64,000 nucleotides of DNA from Pseudoponticoccus marisrubri (lineage in GTDB: Bacteria > Pseudomonadota > Alphaproteobacteria > Rhodobacterales > Rhodobacteraceae): positions 62,001 to 126,000 of the forward strand of contig NZ_LPXO01000002.1 in the NCBI RefSeq assembly GCF_001482405.1, written 5' to 3'. Each line of letters opens with the position of its first letter. Positions within the stretch are counted from its first letter, which is position 1. The position numbers and the translations under genes are program-made. Below are positions 43,509-52,845 of the stretch, piece after piece. The notes under the pieces are model-generated. The model was not told where the DNA came from. It searched no databases and saw only the letters and a program-made list of their open reading frames with translations.

Positions 43509-44069
43509 TCAGGCCGTCACGAGGCAGATCATGTACTTGGCGCCCTGCCCCTTTGCCGTGACAAAGCGCACACCGGCATGCTGGCGATAGCGCAGCACGT
43601 CACCCGGGGCGAGGTCATGCGTCTCGCCATCCAGCTCGACCCGCATATAGCCCGACAGGATCACGAGGTGATGCTCCTGCCCCGCCACGGCCGGCGATTC
43701 CTGGATCACGGCCGTGCCGGGTGGCAGGCGGCATTCGACGATCTCGCCGGCCAGCGCGGCCGCGCCGGGCGAGACGGTGCGTCGCACATAGCCCGTGGCC
43801 TGGTCGCGCCAGACCGACTGCGTGTCCCGGCGAACATGGGCGGCAAAACCATCCTCGACGGTGAACAGAAGGCGCGACAGGCTCATGTCATGGGCCCCGG
43901 CGAGCTTGTCGAGGACATCGGCAGACGGGCTGACCTCGGCATTCTCGAGCCGCGACAGGGCGGCCCGGCTGACCCCGCTGGTCGCGGCAAGCTGGTCCAG
44001 CGTCCAACCCTTCGCGGCGCGCAGCTTCGACAGCCGGTCGGCCAGCCGAAGCGTCAGATCGCTTTTCAT
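43509..44069 (-). CDS. XRE-cupin transcriptional regulator
   Basis: Regulator of 186 residues: N-terminal helix-turn-helix (LADRLSKLRAAKGWTLDQLAATSGVSRAALSRLENAEVSPSADVLDKLA) and a C-terminal cupin (EHHLVILSGYMRVELDGETHDLAPGDVLRYRQHAGVRF) for a small ligand. Families like this control amino-acid, polyamine or osmolyte genes. It lies upstream of the betaine/choline operon on the same strand, so may regulate it; inference only. Confidence 0.9.
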   Translation of the reverse strand: MKSDLTLRLADRLSKLRAAKGWTLDQLAATSGVSRAALSRLENAEVSPSADVLDKLAGAHDMSLSRLLFTVEDGFAAHVRRDTQSVWRDQATGYVRRTVSPGAAALAGEIVECRLPPGTAVIQESPAVAGQEHHLVILSGYMRVELDGETHDLAPGDVLRYRQHAGVRFVTAKGQGAKYMICLVTA

Positions 44070-44449
44070 TTCTATCCCCCCGGGAAACTATCCCGTTCCT
44101 GAGACTAGACCGGGATTTTGCGGATTGGCAACAATTCCAGATCGCTAGGCCGCGGGTCTGCCCCGGAATCCTTGGGAAAAAACGCAGTGGTTCGGATTGC
44201 GAAACAGTTATCCCCAAGACAGACAGGGAAAATGCCGCAAAGAGGCGGCGCATCCGACCCTGTTCAAGCGCCGATTCTGCGGCCAAGGTCGGCCTAGCCC
44301 GGTCGCTCGTGCCGGACAGTCGGTCAGACCGGGCTGAAAGCGCAATTTCTGAAAAGAACGCTTGCGCGCGGTAGGGTGGTTGGATAAATCGCGCGCAGCG
44401 TGATGGTGAGGGGCCGCCGGTCCGGGTGACGTCACGCTGCAAGAGGAAT
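44070..44449. other. Intergenic region between the XRE-cupin gene and tRNA-Thr
   Basis: A 380-base gap with no credible gene. An ATCCCG..CGGGAT dyad lies just upstream of the XRE gene and could be its operator. The tRNA promoter is near the right end. Confidence 0.45.
44362..44388 (+). promoter_or_regulatory. Candidate tRNA-Thr promoter
   Basis: TTGCGC (44362-44367) and GATAAA (44383-44388) with a 15-base spacer, like the layout before tRNA-Asp. It is about 60 bases upstream of the tRNA. Confidence 0.4.
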
Positions 44450-44525
44450 GCCGCTGTAGCTCAGCTGGTAGAGCACGTCATTCGTAATGATGGGGTCGGG
44501 GGTTCGAGTCCCTTCAGCGGCACCA
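44450..44525 (+). tRNA. tRNA-Thr (CGT)
   Basis: A 76-base cloverleaf: acceptor GCCGCTG/CAGCGGC, anticodon loop with CGT in ATTCGTAAT, T-arm GGGGGTTCGAGTCCCTT and encoded CCA. Confidence 0.96.
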
Positions 44526-44636
44526 TTCCTCTTCTTCTCCCGCAGATCTTGATCCGTGCGCAGGCTGAGGTGCCGCCGTTCTGGCGTGTCGGCCCAACAA
44601 AAAGGGCCGGCATGGGCCGGCCCCTCGCAGAACGTC

Positions 44637-45779
44637 TCAGGCCGCGGCGAGCGACTTCCTGGGGTCGTAGAAGGGACGTTCCACGATGCGGGCGGGACGC
44701 GGACCGGCCAGGGTGACGACCTCGACCTCTGCGCCGATGCCGGGCGCGTCGATATCGACCAGCGCAAGCGCGATGTTCTGGTCCAGCCGCGGCGAATGCA
44801 CCGCCGAGGTCACCTTGCCGACCCGCGCGCCATTCACGAGGATCGGCCAGAAGGTGGTGTTGGGCCCGGTCAGCGGCGCGCCCTCGATCACCAGCCCCAC
44901 CTGCTTGCGTGCAGGCCCTTCCGCGCGGATCCGCTGCAGTGCCGCCTTGCCGATGAAATCGGCCTCCATCTCGAGATCGACCAGCCGGTCGAGCCCCAGC
45001 TCGAACGGGTTGGTCTGCGCATCCATGTCGGCATGGTAGGAAAGCATGCCCCCCTCGATCCGGCGGATGGTCGAGGTATGGCCCGGCTTCAGCCCGAAGG
45101 GCGCGCCGGCGGCCATGATCGTCTCCCACAGCATGTTGCCGCTGGCGCTGTCGCGCAGGTAGATCTCGTAGCCCAGCTCGCTCGACCAGCCGGTGCGCGA
45201 CACGACCAGCGGAATGCCGTCCAGCTCCATCTCGCGCAGCCAGAAATATCGCAGGTCGAGGATCTCGTCACCGAAGAGCGCCTGCATGATCGCGCGCGAT
45301 TGCGGCCCCTGCAGCTGCAGCGGCGAGACATCGGGTTCGCGGATCGTCACGTCGAGCCCCGAATGCACCGCCAGCCCCTGCGCCCAGAGCAGTATGTCAC
45401 TGTCGGCCAGCGACAGCCAGAAATGATCATCGCCCAGCCGCAGCGCAATCGGGTCGTTCAGGATGCCGCCCTCAGCATTGGTGATCAGCACGTATTTGCA
45501 CTGGCCCACCGCCATGTTGGACAGGTTGCGCGGCGTCAGCATCTGGGTGAAGCGTGCGGCGTCGGGGCCGGTGATCTCGACCTGCCGCTCGACCGCCACG
45601 TCACACAGGATCGCGGCATTCACGAGGGTCCAGAAATTCTGCTCCGGGTCGCCGAAATCGCGCGGAATGTACATGTGGTTGTACACCGAGAAACCGGTGG
45701 CGCCCCAACGCAGCGTGGCGTCGAAATAGGGGGATTTGCGGATCTGCGTGCCAAAGCCGAAATCGGTCAGTTCGTTCAT
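44637..45779 (-). CDS. GcvT-family methyltransferase, DmdA-like
   Basis: Folate-dependent aminomethyltransferase-fold enzyme, 380 residues. Stretches such as GFSVYNHMYIP, DVAVERQVEITGPDA, GGILNDPIALRLGDDHFWLSLADSD, EPDVSPLQLQGP, SRTGWSSELGYEIYL and RIEGGMLSYHADM recall DMSP demethylase DmdA as I remember it, more than glycine-cleavage T protein. A DMSP or betaine-type demethylase is plausible; a related GcvT-like paralogue is equally possible. GGAGGAGG precedes the ATG. It stands apart from the following transporter operon (210-base gap). Confidence 0.75.
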   Translation of the reverse strand: MNELTDFGFGTQIRKSPYFDATLRWGATGFSVYNHMYIPRDFGDPEQNFWTLVNAAILCDVAVERQVEITGPDAARFTQMLTPRNLSNMAVGQCKYVLITNAEGGILNDPIALRLGDDHFWLSLADSDILLWAQGLAVHSGLDVTIREPDVSPLQLQGPQSRAIMQALFGDEILDLRYFWLREMELDGIPLVVSRTGWSSELGYEIYLRDSASGNMLWETIMAAGAPFGLKPGHTSTIRRIEGGMLSYHADMDAQTNPFELGLDRLVDLEMEADFIGKAALQRIRAEGPARKQVGLVIEGAPLTGPNTTFWPILVNGARVGKVTSAVHSPRLDQNIALALVDIDAPGIGAEVEVVTLAGPRPARIVERPFYDPRKSLAAA

Positions 45780-45989
45780 GTCAGGCCTCCTCCCAGGACC
45801 GCCGGCCGCGACCGCCGCGACCGGATCACGGGGCGGGCCGTTGCTCCTCTGCCCGCGCCCCCGATGGATCGGCAGCTAGCGGAGTTGCGAGGCCCGGACA
45901 GGGCCATGTGCGACATGGGGCGGAAGCAAACCGGCAGATCACGGTTGCGTGACCGGCCAAGCGGACCCGCCTTGACCCGGCGCGTCCCG

Positions 45990-46961
45990 TCAGCCTTGCG
46001 GGGCGCGCACGAAACAGGCGGCGGAGTGGCTGTCCGAGCGCGCGACCAGCGGCGGCCGGCTTTCGGCGCAGCGCGGCTCGGCCAGCGGGCAGCGGGTGCG
46101 GAAGGGACAGCCCGAGGGCGGGTCGATCGGGCTGGGCAGGTCGCCCTGCAGCAGCACCCGGTCCCGTCGCGCGCCCGGATCGGGGCGCGGAATGGCCGAG
46201 AGCAGCGCTTCGGTATAGGGGTGGACCGGGTCGCCGAAGACCTCTTCGGCCCGGCCGATCTCGACCACCATGCCCAGATACATAACCGCCACGCGGTCGG
46301 CGATGTGGCGCACCACGCTCAGGTCGTGGCTGATGAAGAGATAGCCCAGCGACAGCTCGCGCTGCAGCCGCATCAGCAGGTTCAGGATCTGGCTCTGGAT
46401 CGAGACATCCAGCGCGCTGACCGGCTCGTCGCAGATCACGAGGCGCGGGTTCAGTGCCAGCGCGCGGGCGATCACCACCCGCTGCCGCTGCCCGCCCGAC
46501 AGTGCGCCGGGGCGCCGGTCGCGCTGGTCGGGGTTAAGGCCCACCAGTTCCATCAGCTCGTCCACGCGTGGGCGGATCTGCGCCCGCGGGATTCCATGGA
46601 TCTCCAACGGCTCGGCGATGGATTGCGCGATGCTGCGCCGCGGGTCGAGCGCCGAGACCGGGTCCTGGAAGACCACCTGCATGTCACGCCAGACGGCCTT
46701 GCGCTCGGCCCGCTCCAGCGTGGTCAGGTCGCGCCCGTCGAAGCGCACCCGCCCCTCGGTCACCGGGGCCAGCCCCAGCACGGCGTTGCCCAGGGTGGAC
46801 TTGCCACAGCCGGACTCGCCGACCAGCGCCAGCGTCTCCTGCGCGTCGATCGACAGCGACACGCCGTCCACGGCCTTGACCAGGGCCTTTTCGCCGCCGA
46901 ACCGGCCGGTGCGCACGGGGAAATGGACCTTGAGATCCTCGATCTGCAACAGCGCGGTCAT
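45990..46961 (-). CDS. Peptide ABC transporter ATPase, OppF/DppF type
   Basis: ATPase of 323 residues: Walker A LVGESGCGKST, signature LSGGQRQRVVIARAL, Walker B LVICDEPVSALD. The C-terminal oligopeptide-type extension with the Cys cluster CPFRTRCPLAEPRC is present. Last gene of the nine-gene operon; start overlaps the OppD-type stop by four bases. Confidence 0.93.
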   Translation of the reverse strand: MTALLQIEDLKVHFPVRTGRFGGEKALVKAVDGVSLSIDAQETLALVGESGCGKSTLGNAVLGLAPVTEGRVRFDGRDLTTLERAERKAVWRDMQVVFQDPVSALDPRRSIAQSIAEPLEIHGIPRAQIRPRVDELMELVGLNPDQRDRRPGALSGGQRQRVVIARALALNPRLVICDEPVSALDVSIQSQILNLLMRLQRELSLGYLFISHDLSVVRHIADRVAVMYLGMVVEIGRAEEVFGDPVHPYTEALLSAIPRPDPGARRDRVLLQGDLPSPIDPPSGCPFRTRCPLAEPRCAESRPPLVARSDSHSAACFVRAPQG

Positions 46962-47899
46962 GGCGTCTCCATCGGGTGGAAACAGGCGACACGGTGGTCA
47001 TCGCCCTCCAGCGCCGGGCGGCTGCGGCAGGCCTCGGTCGCGCGGGGGCAGCGCGAGCGGAAGCGGCAGCCCTCGGGCCAGTCGCGCGGGGATGGCACGT
47101 TGCCGCGGATCACGAAGAGCTCTTCCTTGGGCGGGTCGTCCAGCCGCGGGATCGTGCGCAAGAGCATCGCGGTATAGGGATGGCGCGGCGCGGCAAAGAG
47201 CGGCCCGACCGGGGCCTGCTCGACCACGCGGCCGCCATACATGACGCAGACCCGGTCGGCCAGTTCTGCCACCACGCCCATGTCATGGGTGATGAGCAGC
47301 ACCGCGGTGCCCGCTTCGGCGGCCAGTTCGCCCATCAGCGCAAGGATCTGCGCCTGGATCGTCACGTCGAGCGCGGTGGTCGGCTCGTCCGCGATCAGCA
47401 GCCGCGGGCGCGAGATCAGCGCGGCGGCGATCATCACGCGCTGGCACATGCCGCCCGACAGCTCGGCCGGCAATTGCCGCGCGCGGCGCTCGGGCTCGGG
47501 GATGCCGACACGGCGCAGCATCTCGACCGCTTCGCGCCCGGCCTCCTGCGGCGTGGCGCGGCCATGCGCGACAAGGCTCTCGGCCACCTGCGCGCCCACC
47601 GGCATCAGCGGGTTGAGCGAGGAGACCGGCTCCTGGAAGATCATCGCGAGGTCCTGCCCGCGCAGGCGCTGCAACCGCGCCGGGGTCAGCGGCGTGCCGT
47701 CCAGCCGGATCTGCCCGCCGGTCACCGATAGACCCTCGGTCAGCAGGCCCATGATCGACAGCGCGGTCAGCGACTTGCCCGAACCGCTCTCGCCCACCAG
47801 CGCCACGACCTCGCCGGGCCGGATGTCCAGGTCGACGCCGTCGACCAGCGACAGCGGGCCGGCCTGCACCGACAGATCCTCGACCGCCAGAAGGCTCAT
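46958..47899 (-). CDS. Peptide ABC transporter ATPase, OppD/DppD type
   Basis: ATPase of 313 residues: [37 protein letters not shown], with the C-terminal Cys cluster [16 protein letters not shown]. The start at 47899 follows the conserved N-terminus [11 protein letters not shown]; the longer frame upstream lies inside the GGT gene. Four-base overlaps on both sides. Confidence 0.93.
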   Translation of the reverse strand: MSLLAVEDLSVQAGPLSLVDGVDLDIRPGEVVALVGESGSGKSLTALSIMGLLTEGLSVTGGQIRLDGTPLTPARLQRLRGQDLAMIFQEPVSSLNPLMPVGAQVAESLVAHGRATPQEAGREAVEMLRRVGIPEPERRARQLPAELSGGMCQRVMIAAALISRPRLLIADEPTTALDVTIQAQILALMGELAAEAGTAVLLITHDMGVVAELADRVCVMYGGRVVEQAPVGPLFAAPRHPYTAMLLRTIPRLDDPPKEELFVIRGNVPSPRDWPEGCRFRSRCPRATEACRSRPALEGDDHRVACFHPMETP

Positions 47900-49461
47900 G
47901 CGGCCCCCTCGGGGATGGCCGCGGCCCAGGGGCTGGGCGGGTGCGCGGCGCCGATATTGGGCCCGGCCCCCTGCCCTGCCACGGCCAGCGAGGGCACGGC
48001 GAAGCGCACGGGATAGACCGCGTCCTCGGTGATCTGGACTGCGTGGCGCGCCGAGATCGCGGTGGCCACCGGTCCCTCGGCGCGCCGGTCGACCAGCACG
48101 GTGGGCGTGCTGGCATCGATACGCGGCGCATGCAGCGCCGCCCCGGGGGACAGCCCCAGGTCGATCATGTTGGTCAGCACCTGCAGGACGGCGGGAAAGA
48201 TCTGCCGCCCACCCGCGGCGCCAAGCGCGATCTCGGGCCGACCGTTGCGCGTGGCGATCACCGGGCACATGTTGGCCAGCGGCCGGGCGCCCGGCGCGAT
48301 GGAGTTGGGCTGGCCCGGGCGCGGGTCGAACCACATCATGCCATTGTTCAGCAGCAGCCCCAGCGAAGGCGCCACCACCTTGGCACCGAAGCGCGACAAC
48401 AGCGTGTTGGTCAGCGCGACCATGTTGCCCTGCCGGTCCACGACCGACACATGGCTGGTACAGTCGCCGCCCGAAGCGGCATGGCCCATGGTGGTCAGCC
48501 GGTGCTCATAGGTGTCGCGGATGGCATCGGCATGGCGCGCGGCGCGCTCCGCCGCGTCCAGCGCGGCAAGGTCGGCCCGCCCCAGCCGGTCGAGGCAGGC
48601 CAAGAGGCTGGGCCCGCCCGACAGGCCCGGCACCGCGTGCACGACCCGGTCGCGATAGGCGGCCGAGTGCGCGCCCTGCCATTCCGGCGCATAGGCGGCC
48701 AGATCCGCGGCACTCACCGGCGCGCCCATGGCGGCCAGGTCCTGCGCGAGGTCGCGGGCGATCTGCCCCTCGTAGAAATCCCGCGCACCGTGTTCTGCCA
48801 GGCGCCGCAGCATCGCGGCCTTGACCGGCATGGGCAGCAGAGCCGCGCCCGGATCCTCGGGATCCGCGCGGCGGCTGGCCGGATCGAGGAAGAGCGCCGC
48901 GGCGGCCGGATCAGCCGAGAGGCCGGGCCGGTCGATGGCAAAGGCGAGGTCGGCGAACCAGTCGACGCGCATGCCGCGCTCGGCGATCTCGATCGCGGGC
49001 GCCAGCGCATCGGCCCAGGAAAGCGAGCCATGACGCGCCAGCGCCGCCTCCAGCCCCGGCACCGCGCCGGGCACGCAGATCGACCCCGGGCCGATCAGGT
49101 TGCGGTCGTCCTTGACGGCGGGCCAGTTGAACCAGTCGCCACCTTCACCGCCGGCCAGCGGGTAGGCCGCGGGATCGGCGCCCTGCCCGGCCACGAGGTT
49201 GAAGTCCAGCACGTCGACCGCGCCATCGGCCGCGCCATGCAGCAGGAAGCCGCCGCCGCCCAGCCCTGACAGCCAGGGCTCGACCACCGACAGGACACAG
49301 GCGGTGACCACGGCGGCATCCATGGCGGTACCACCCGCGGTCAGCACGCGCGCCCCGGCGCGCGCGGCCTCGGCGTTCTGGGCCACGACGATGCCGCCGG
49401 CGCTTTCGACCTGCGGCTTGGACAGGGTCCAGGTCTGACCCGGGGTCACGGTCGCTTTCAT
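47896..49461 (-). CDS. Gamma-glutamyltransferase family protein, cytoplasmic
   Basis: GGT-family N-terminal-nucleophile hydrolase, 521 residues, made as a self-cleaving precursor. The nucleophile is the Thr in [29 protein letters not shown]; substrate-binding GGGGFLLH and [24 protein letters not shown] are typical. No signal peptide, so it acts inside the cell on imported substrate. It lies within the peptide-transporter operon, which suggests uptake and cleavage of gamma-glutamyl compounds. Overlaps neighbours by four bases. Confidence 0.9.
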   Translation of the reverse strand: MKATVTPGQTWTLSKPQVESAGGIVVAQNAEAARAGARVLTAGGTAMDAAVVTACVLSVVEPWLSGLGGGGFLLHGAADGAVDVLDFNLVAGQGADPAAYPLAGGEGGDWFNWPAVKDDRNLIGPGSICVPGAVPGLEAALARHGSLSWADALAPAIEIAERGMRVDWFADLAFAIDRPGLSADPAAAALFLDPASRRADPEDPGAALLPMPVKAAMLRRLAEHGARDFYEGQIARDLAQDLAAMGAPVSAADLAAYAPEWQGAHSAAYRDRVVHAVPGLSGGPSLLACLDRLGRADLAALDAAERAARHADAIRDTYEHRLTTMGHAASGGDCTSHVSVVDRQGNMVALTNTLLSRFGAKVVAPSLGLLLNNGMMWFDPRPGQPNSIAPGARPLANMCPVIATRNGRPEIALGAAGGRQIFPAVLQVLTNMIDLGLSPGAALHAPRIDASTPTVLVDRRAEGPVATAISARHAVQITEDAVYPVRFAVPSLAVAGQGAGPNIGAAHPPSPWAAAIPEGAA

Positions 49462-50321
49462 CGTCGCTGCCTTTCCGAGACGGCGCGGATCGGCGCGGTC
49501 TGCACCTCCATCCCCGCCTGCGTGTCGTGATGCGCCGCGATCTCGCCGCAGGGCGCGATCCAGACATCGCCGCGCTCGGCCAGCCCGCGCCACAGCTCTT
49601 CGAGCATGGCCACCCGCGCCGCGCGGCCCGAGATCCAGTCATGCACGGTCAGCATGAACAGCCCGCCATCGGCCACCTGTGCGGCGGCCTCGCTTTTCCA
49701 GGTCTCGCCGATCTCCAGATGCGAGCGCGGCGCGCGGTCGCCCGGGCCGAGGAACTTGAAGAATATCGCGTCGTCATTGTCCCAGCGCACCGGCACCTCG
49801 GTGACGCCGTCGATCCTGTAGGGCAGGTCATGGCCCATGAGCGAGCTGTCCCAGAGCCCCAGCCGCTTCAGCTCGGCCAGCATGTGGGGCGTCATCTCCC
49901 AGGCGGGCGAGCGGAAGCCGGCCGGGCGCTGGCCGGTCTGCGCCTCGAACAGCGCGATGGCCCGTTCCAGCGCCTCGGTGAATTGCGCGTCGGTGATGTC
50001 GGCGACGATCTCGTGGAAATAACCGTGCAGCGCGATCTCGTGGCCGCGCGCCACCAGCCCGGGCAGCAGGTCGGGGTTTTCCTCGGCCACGACACCGGGC
50101 ACGAAGAAGCTGCCGCGCAGGCCCAGCCGGTCCAGCATGTCGACCATGCGGGCCAGCCCGCGGCGCATCCCGTATTGCCGGTGCTCGACCGCGGCCAGCC
50201 GGTTCGACACGCCCTCGCGGGTCTGCCACAGGTAGGGCGACAGCGCGTCCACATCGACGCTGAAACAGGCCGCGGCGCGCTTGCCCTCGGGCCAGAGATA
50301 GTCAGGAGCTTCCCAGATCAT
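49458..50321 (-). CDS. Polysaccharide-deacetylase-fold amidohydrolase (PuuE-like)
   Basis: NodB-fold protein of 287 residues without signal peptide. The opening CFSVDVDALSPYLW (metal Asp), HGYFHEIVADIT (H-x3-H) and FRSPAWEMTPHML resemble cytoplasmic PuuE/allantoinase-type members that open amide rings rather than deacetylate polymers. FMLTVHDWISGR contains the later His. Substrate unknown; position in a peptide/GGT operon suggests an amide or cyclic amide. Confidence 0.85.
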   Translation of the reverse strand: MIWEAPDYLWPEGKRAAACFSVDVDALSPYLWQTREGVSNRLAAVEHRQYGMRRGLARMVDMLDRLGLRGSFFVPGVVAEENPDLLPGLVARGHEIALHGYFHEIVADITDAQFTEALERAIALFEAQTGQRPAGFRSPAWEMTPHMLAELKRLGLWDSSLMGHDLPYRIDGVTEVPVRWDNDDAIFFKFLGPGDRAPRSHLEIGETWKSEAAAQVADGGLFMLTVHDWISGRAARVAMLEELWRGLAERGDVWIAPCGEIAAHHDTQAGMEVQTAPIRAVSERQRR

Positions 50322-51076
50322 AGCGGGTGCTTCTTGTCCTGGTAGACATCCATCACCCCGGCCGAGTTGCCGCCATCCACTGCCAGTGAGGTGCCGGTGA
50401 CGTTCTTGGCCGCCGAGGAGGCGAGGTACAGCGCCGCCTGCCCGATATCCTCGGGCATGGTCTGCGCCCCCAGCGGGATGTTGTTCGTCACGCGGTCGAT
50501 ATGCTCCTGGCTGAGCTGCGACACGGCGCTGCCCGGGGCAAAGCCCGGCTCGAGGCAGTTCACGCGGATGCCGAACTCGGCCAGTTCCAGCGCGAAGCCC
50601 TTGGACATGCGGTCGAGCGCGGTCTTCGAGGTGCAGTAGGTCACCGCCGTGCGCCGCATCTTGCGCGCCGCGCCGGACGAGATGTTGATGAAATTGCCCT
50701 TCACGCCCTTGTCGATCATCTGCAGCGCAAAGCCGCGCATCAGCACCACAGGCGCGCGCACGTTGAGATCCATGATCCGGTCCCAGTCGCTGACCTCCAT
50801 GTCGAGCAGGAAGGCCGAGGGGTAGAGCGCGGCATTGTTGATCACCACGTCCGGCGCGCCCCATTCCTCGGCCACCGCCGACAGCAGCGTGTCCAGCCCG
50901 TGATCGGTGGTCAGGTCGGCGGCCACGGCAAAGCCGCCCAGACCGTCGGTCAGCATGTCCGAGGCGCAGATCTCGGCCCCCGCGGCGGCGAACTGGTCGA
51001 CCAGCGCGCGGCCCATCACCCCGGCGGCGCCGGTGATGACCACGCGCTTGCCCTTGAACTCATCTCCGAAATCCAT
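50318..51076 (-). CDS. Short-chain dehydrogenase/reductase
   Basis: Classical SDR, 252 residues: cofactor motif TGAAGVMGRAL, NNAA, catalytic Ser-Tyr-Lys in NISSGAARKMRRTAVTYCTSKTAL and C-terminal VDGGNSAG. Asp in ASDMLTD after strand two suggests NAD(H). Substrate unknown. Coupled by a four-base overlap to the deacetylase gene and directly abutting the permease gene. Confidence 0.9.
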   Translation of the reverse strand: MDFGDEFKGKRVVITGAAGVMGRALVDQFAAAGAEICASDMLTDGLGGFAVAADLTTDHGLDTLLSAVAEEWGAPDVVINNAALYPSAFLLDMEVSDWDRIMDLNVRAPVVLMRGFALQMIDKGVKGNFINISSGAARKMRRTAVTYCTSKTALDRMSKGFALELAEFGIRVNCLEPGFAPGSAVSQLSQEHIDRVTNNIPLGAQTMPEDIGQAALYLASSAAKNVTGTSLAVDGGNSAGVMDVYQDKKHPL

Positions 51077-51922
51077 TCAGCGTCCCTTTCCGATCACGTC
51101 GCCCATCCGGTCGCCCAGCATGTTGGCGGACAGGACAAGCAGAAACAGGGCCAGGCCGGGGAAGGTGGCGATCCACCAGGCCGTGGCGATATAGTTGCGC
51201 CCCACCGAGAGCATCGCGCCCCAGCTGGCCATGGGCGGCTGCACGCCCAGCCCGAGGAAGGACAGCCCCGCCTCGAACAGGACCATCAGGCCGAATTCCA
51301 GCGTGGCCACCACCAGCAGCGGGCCGGCGATATTGGGCAGGATGTGCTGCCACAGCACGCGCGGCGTGCCCGCCCCCATGGCGCGCGACAGCCGCACGAA
51401 GGGGCGGTCGGCAATGGCCAGCGTCTGGCCATAGGCAACGCGCGCATAGCGCGGCCAGCGGGTCAGCGCGAGCACGAGGATCACGTTGACGAAGCCCGGG
51501 CCCAGCACGGCCACGGTGATGATCGCCAGCAGGATGGCGGGGATCGACAGGAAGATGTCGACCAGCCGCATCAGCACCGTCTCGACCCAGCCGCGCAGGT
51601 AACCCGCCAGCATGCCCACCGCGACACCCACCGCGCCCGACAGCAGCACCGACAGCACCGCGACCGAGATCGAGACCCGCGCGCCGTGGATCACCCGCGA
51701 CAGCACGTCGCGGCCCAGCTCGTCAGAGCCCAGCCAGTAGGTCGCGCCGCGCGTCTCGAAACCCGGGTCCTTGAGCCGGGCCAGGAGGTTCTGCCGGTCG
51801 GGATCCATCGGCGCCAGCCAGGGCGCGAAGATCGCCGCCAGCACCAGCAGCCCCAGCAGCCAGGCCGGCCACCAGCTCAACGCCCGGGCCGAGCGCGCGC
51901 GCAGCGAGACGGCCGCGCTCAT
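51077..51922 (-). CDS. Peptide ABC transporter permease, DppC type
   Basis: Permease of 281 residues with about six membrane segments. Typical stretches: YWLGSDELGRDVLSRVIHGARVSI and SRAMGAGTPRVLWQHILPNIAGPLLV (EAA loop). Start at 51922 overlaps the upstream permease stop by four bases. Confidence 0.92.
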   Translation of the reverse strand: MSAAVSLRARSARALSWWPAWLLGLLVLAAIFAPWLAPMDPDRQNLLARLKDPGFETRGATYWLGSDELGRDVLSRVIHGARVSISVAVLSVLLSGAVGVAVGMLAGYLRGWVETVLMRLVDIFLSIPAILLAIITVAVLGPGFVNVILVLALTRWPRYARVAYGQTLAIADRPFVRLSRAMGAGTPRVLWQHILPNIAGPLLVVATLEFGLMVLFEAGLSFLGLGVQPPMASWGAMLSVGRNYIATAWWIATFPGLALFLLVLSANMLGDRMGDVIGKGR

Positions 51923-52845
51923 GCCTTGCCCGTCAGGCGCACGCGCGGATCGACCACGGTGTAGAGGATGTCGGCGGCCAGGTTGGCCGCGATGGTCACG
52001 AAGGCGCCCAGCAGCACCACCGCCTGCACCACCATGAAGTCGCGCGACGCGATGCTCTGCACGGTCAGCAGGCCCAGCCCCGGCCAGGCGAAAACCGTCT
52101 CGACGATGACGGCGCCGGCCAGCAGCTGCGACAGCTCGAGCGCAGTGATCGAGATCACCGGGATCGAGGAGTTGCGCAGCAGGTGGCGCCGCACCAGCCG
52201 CCCGGTGGTCACGCCGCGCGCGCGGGCCGAGCGGACATAGTCCTTGCCCAGCTCGTCGATCACCGCGCTGCGCATGATCCGCGCATAGGTGGCCAGCGAC
52301 AGAAGCCCCAGCGCGATGGACGGCATCACCAGATGCGCCAGCGTGCCCGTGCCAGACGGTGGCAGCCATTTCAGCCAGACGCCGAAGACGAGGATCATCA
52401 TGATGCCGCTCCAGAAGGTCGGCAGCGACTGGAAGGCCAGCACCAGCCCCATGATCGCGCGCGAGATCGCGCGCCCGCGCGTCAGCGCCATGATCAGCCC
52501 CAGCGGCAGCCCGATCAGCAGCGCCACGACCAGCGCACCGGCGGCCAGTTGCAGGGTCTGGGGAATGCGGCTGAGCAGGATGTCCCAGACCTGCGCGTTC
52601 TGGACAAAGCTGCGGCCCAGGTCGAGGCGCAGCATGTCGAAGAGGAATTCCACGTATTGCACGCCCAGCGGGCGGTCGAGGCCAAGCGACACGCGCATGG
52701 CCTCGATATCCTGCTCGGTCGCGGTCTCGGGCACCAGCAGCAGCACGGGGTCACCGGTCAGGCGCTGGATGAAGAAGACCAGCGTGACCACCCCGAACAC
52801 CGCCACCAGCGCCTGTCCGCCCCGTTGCAGCAGGAAGCGCAGCAT
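51919..52845 (-). CDS. Peptide ABC transporter permease, DppB type
   Basis: Permease of 308 residues with about six membrane segments. GDPVLLLVPETATEQDIEAMRVSLGLDRP is the typical first periplasmic loop and SARARGVTTGRLVRRHLLRNSSIPVI the EAA loop. It begins right after the binding-protein stop. Confidence 0.93.
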   Translation of the reverse strand: MLRFLLQRGGQALVAVFGVVTLVFFIQRLTGDPVLLLVPETATEQDIEAMRVSLGLDRPLGVQYVEFLFDMLRLDLGRSFVQNAQVWDILLSRIPQTLQLAAGALVVALLIGLPLGLIMALTRGRAISRAIMGLVLAFQSLPTFWSGIMMILVFGVWLKWLPPSGTGTLAHLVMPSIALGLLSLATYARIMRSAVIDELGKDYVRSARARGVTTGRLVRRHLLRNSSIPVISITALELSQLLAGAVIVETVFAWPGLGLLTVQSIASRDFMVVQAVVLLGAFVTIAANLAADILYTVVDPRVRLTGKA

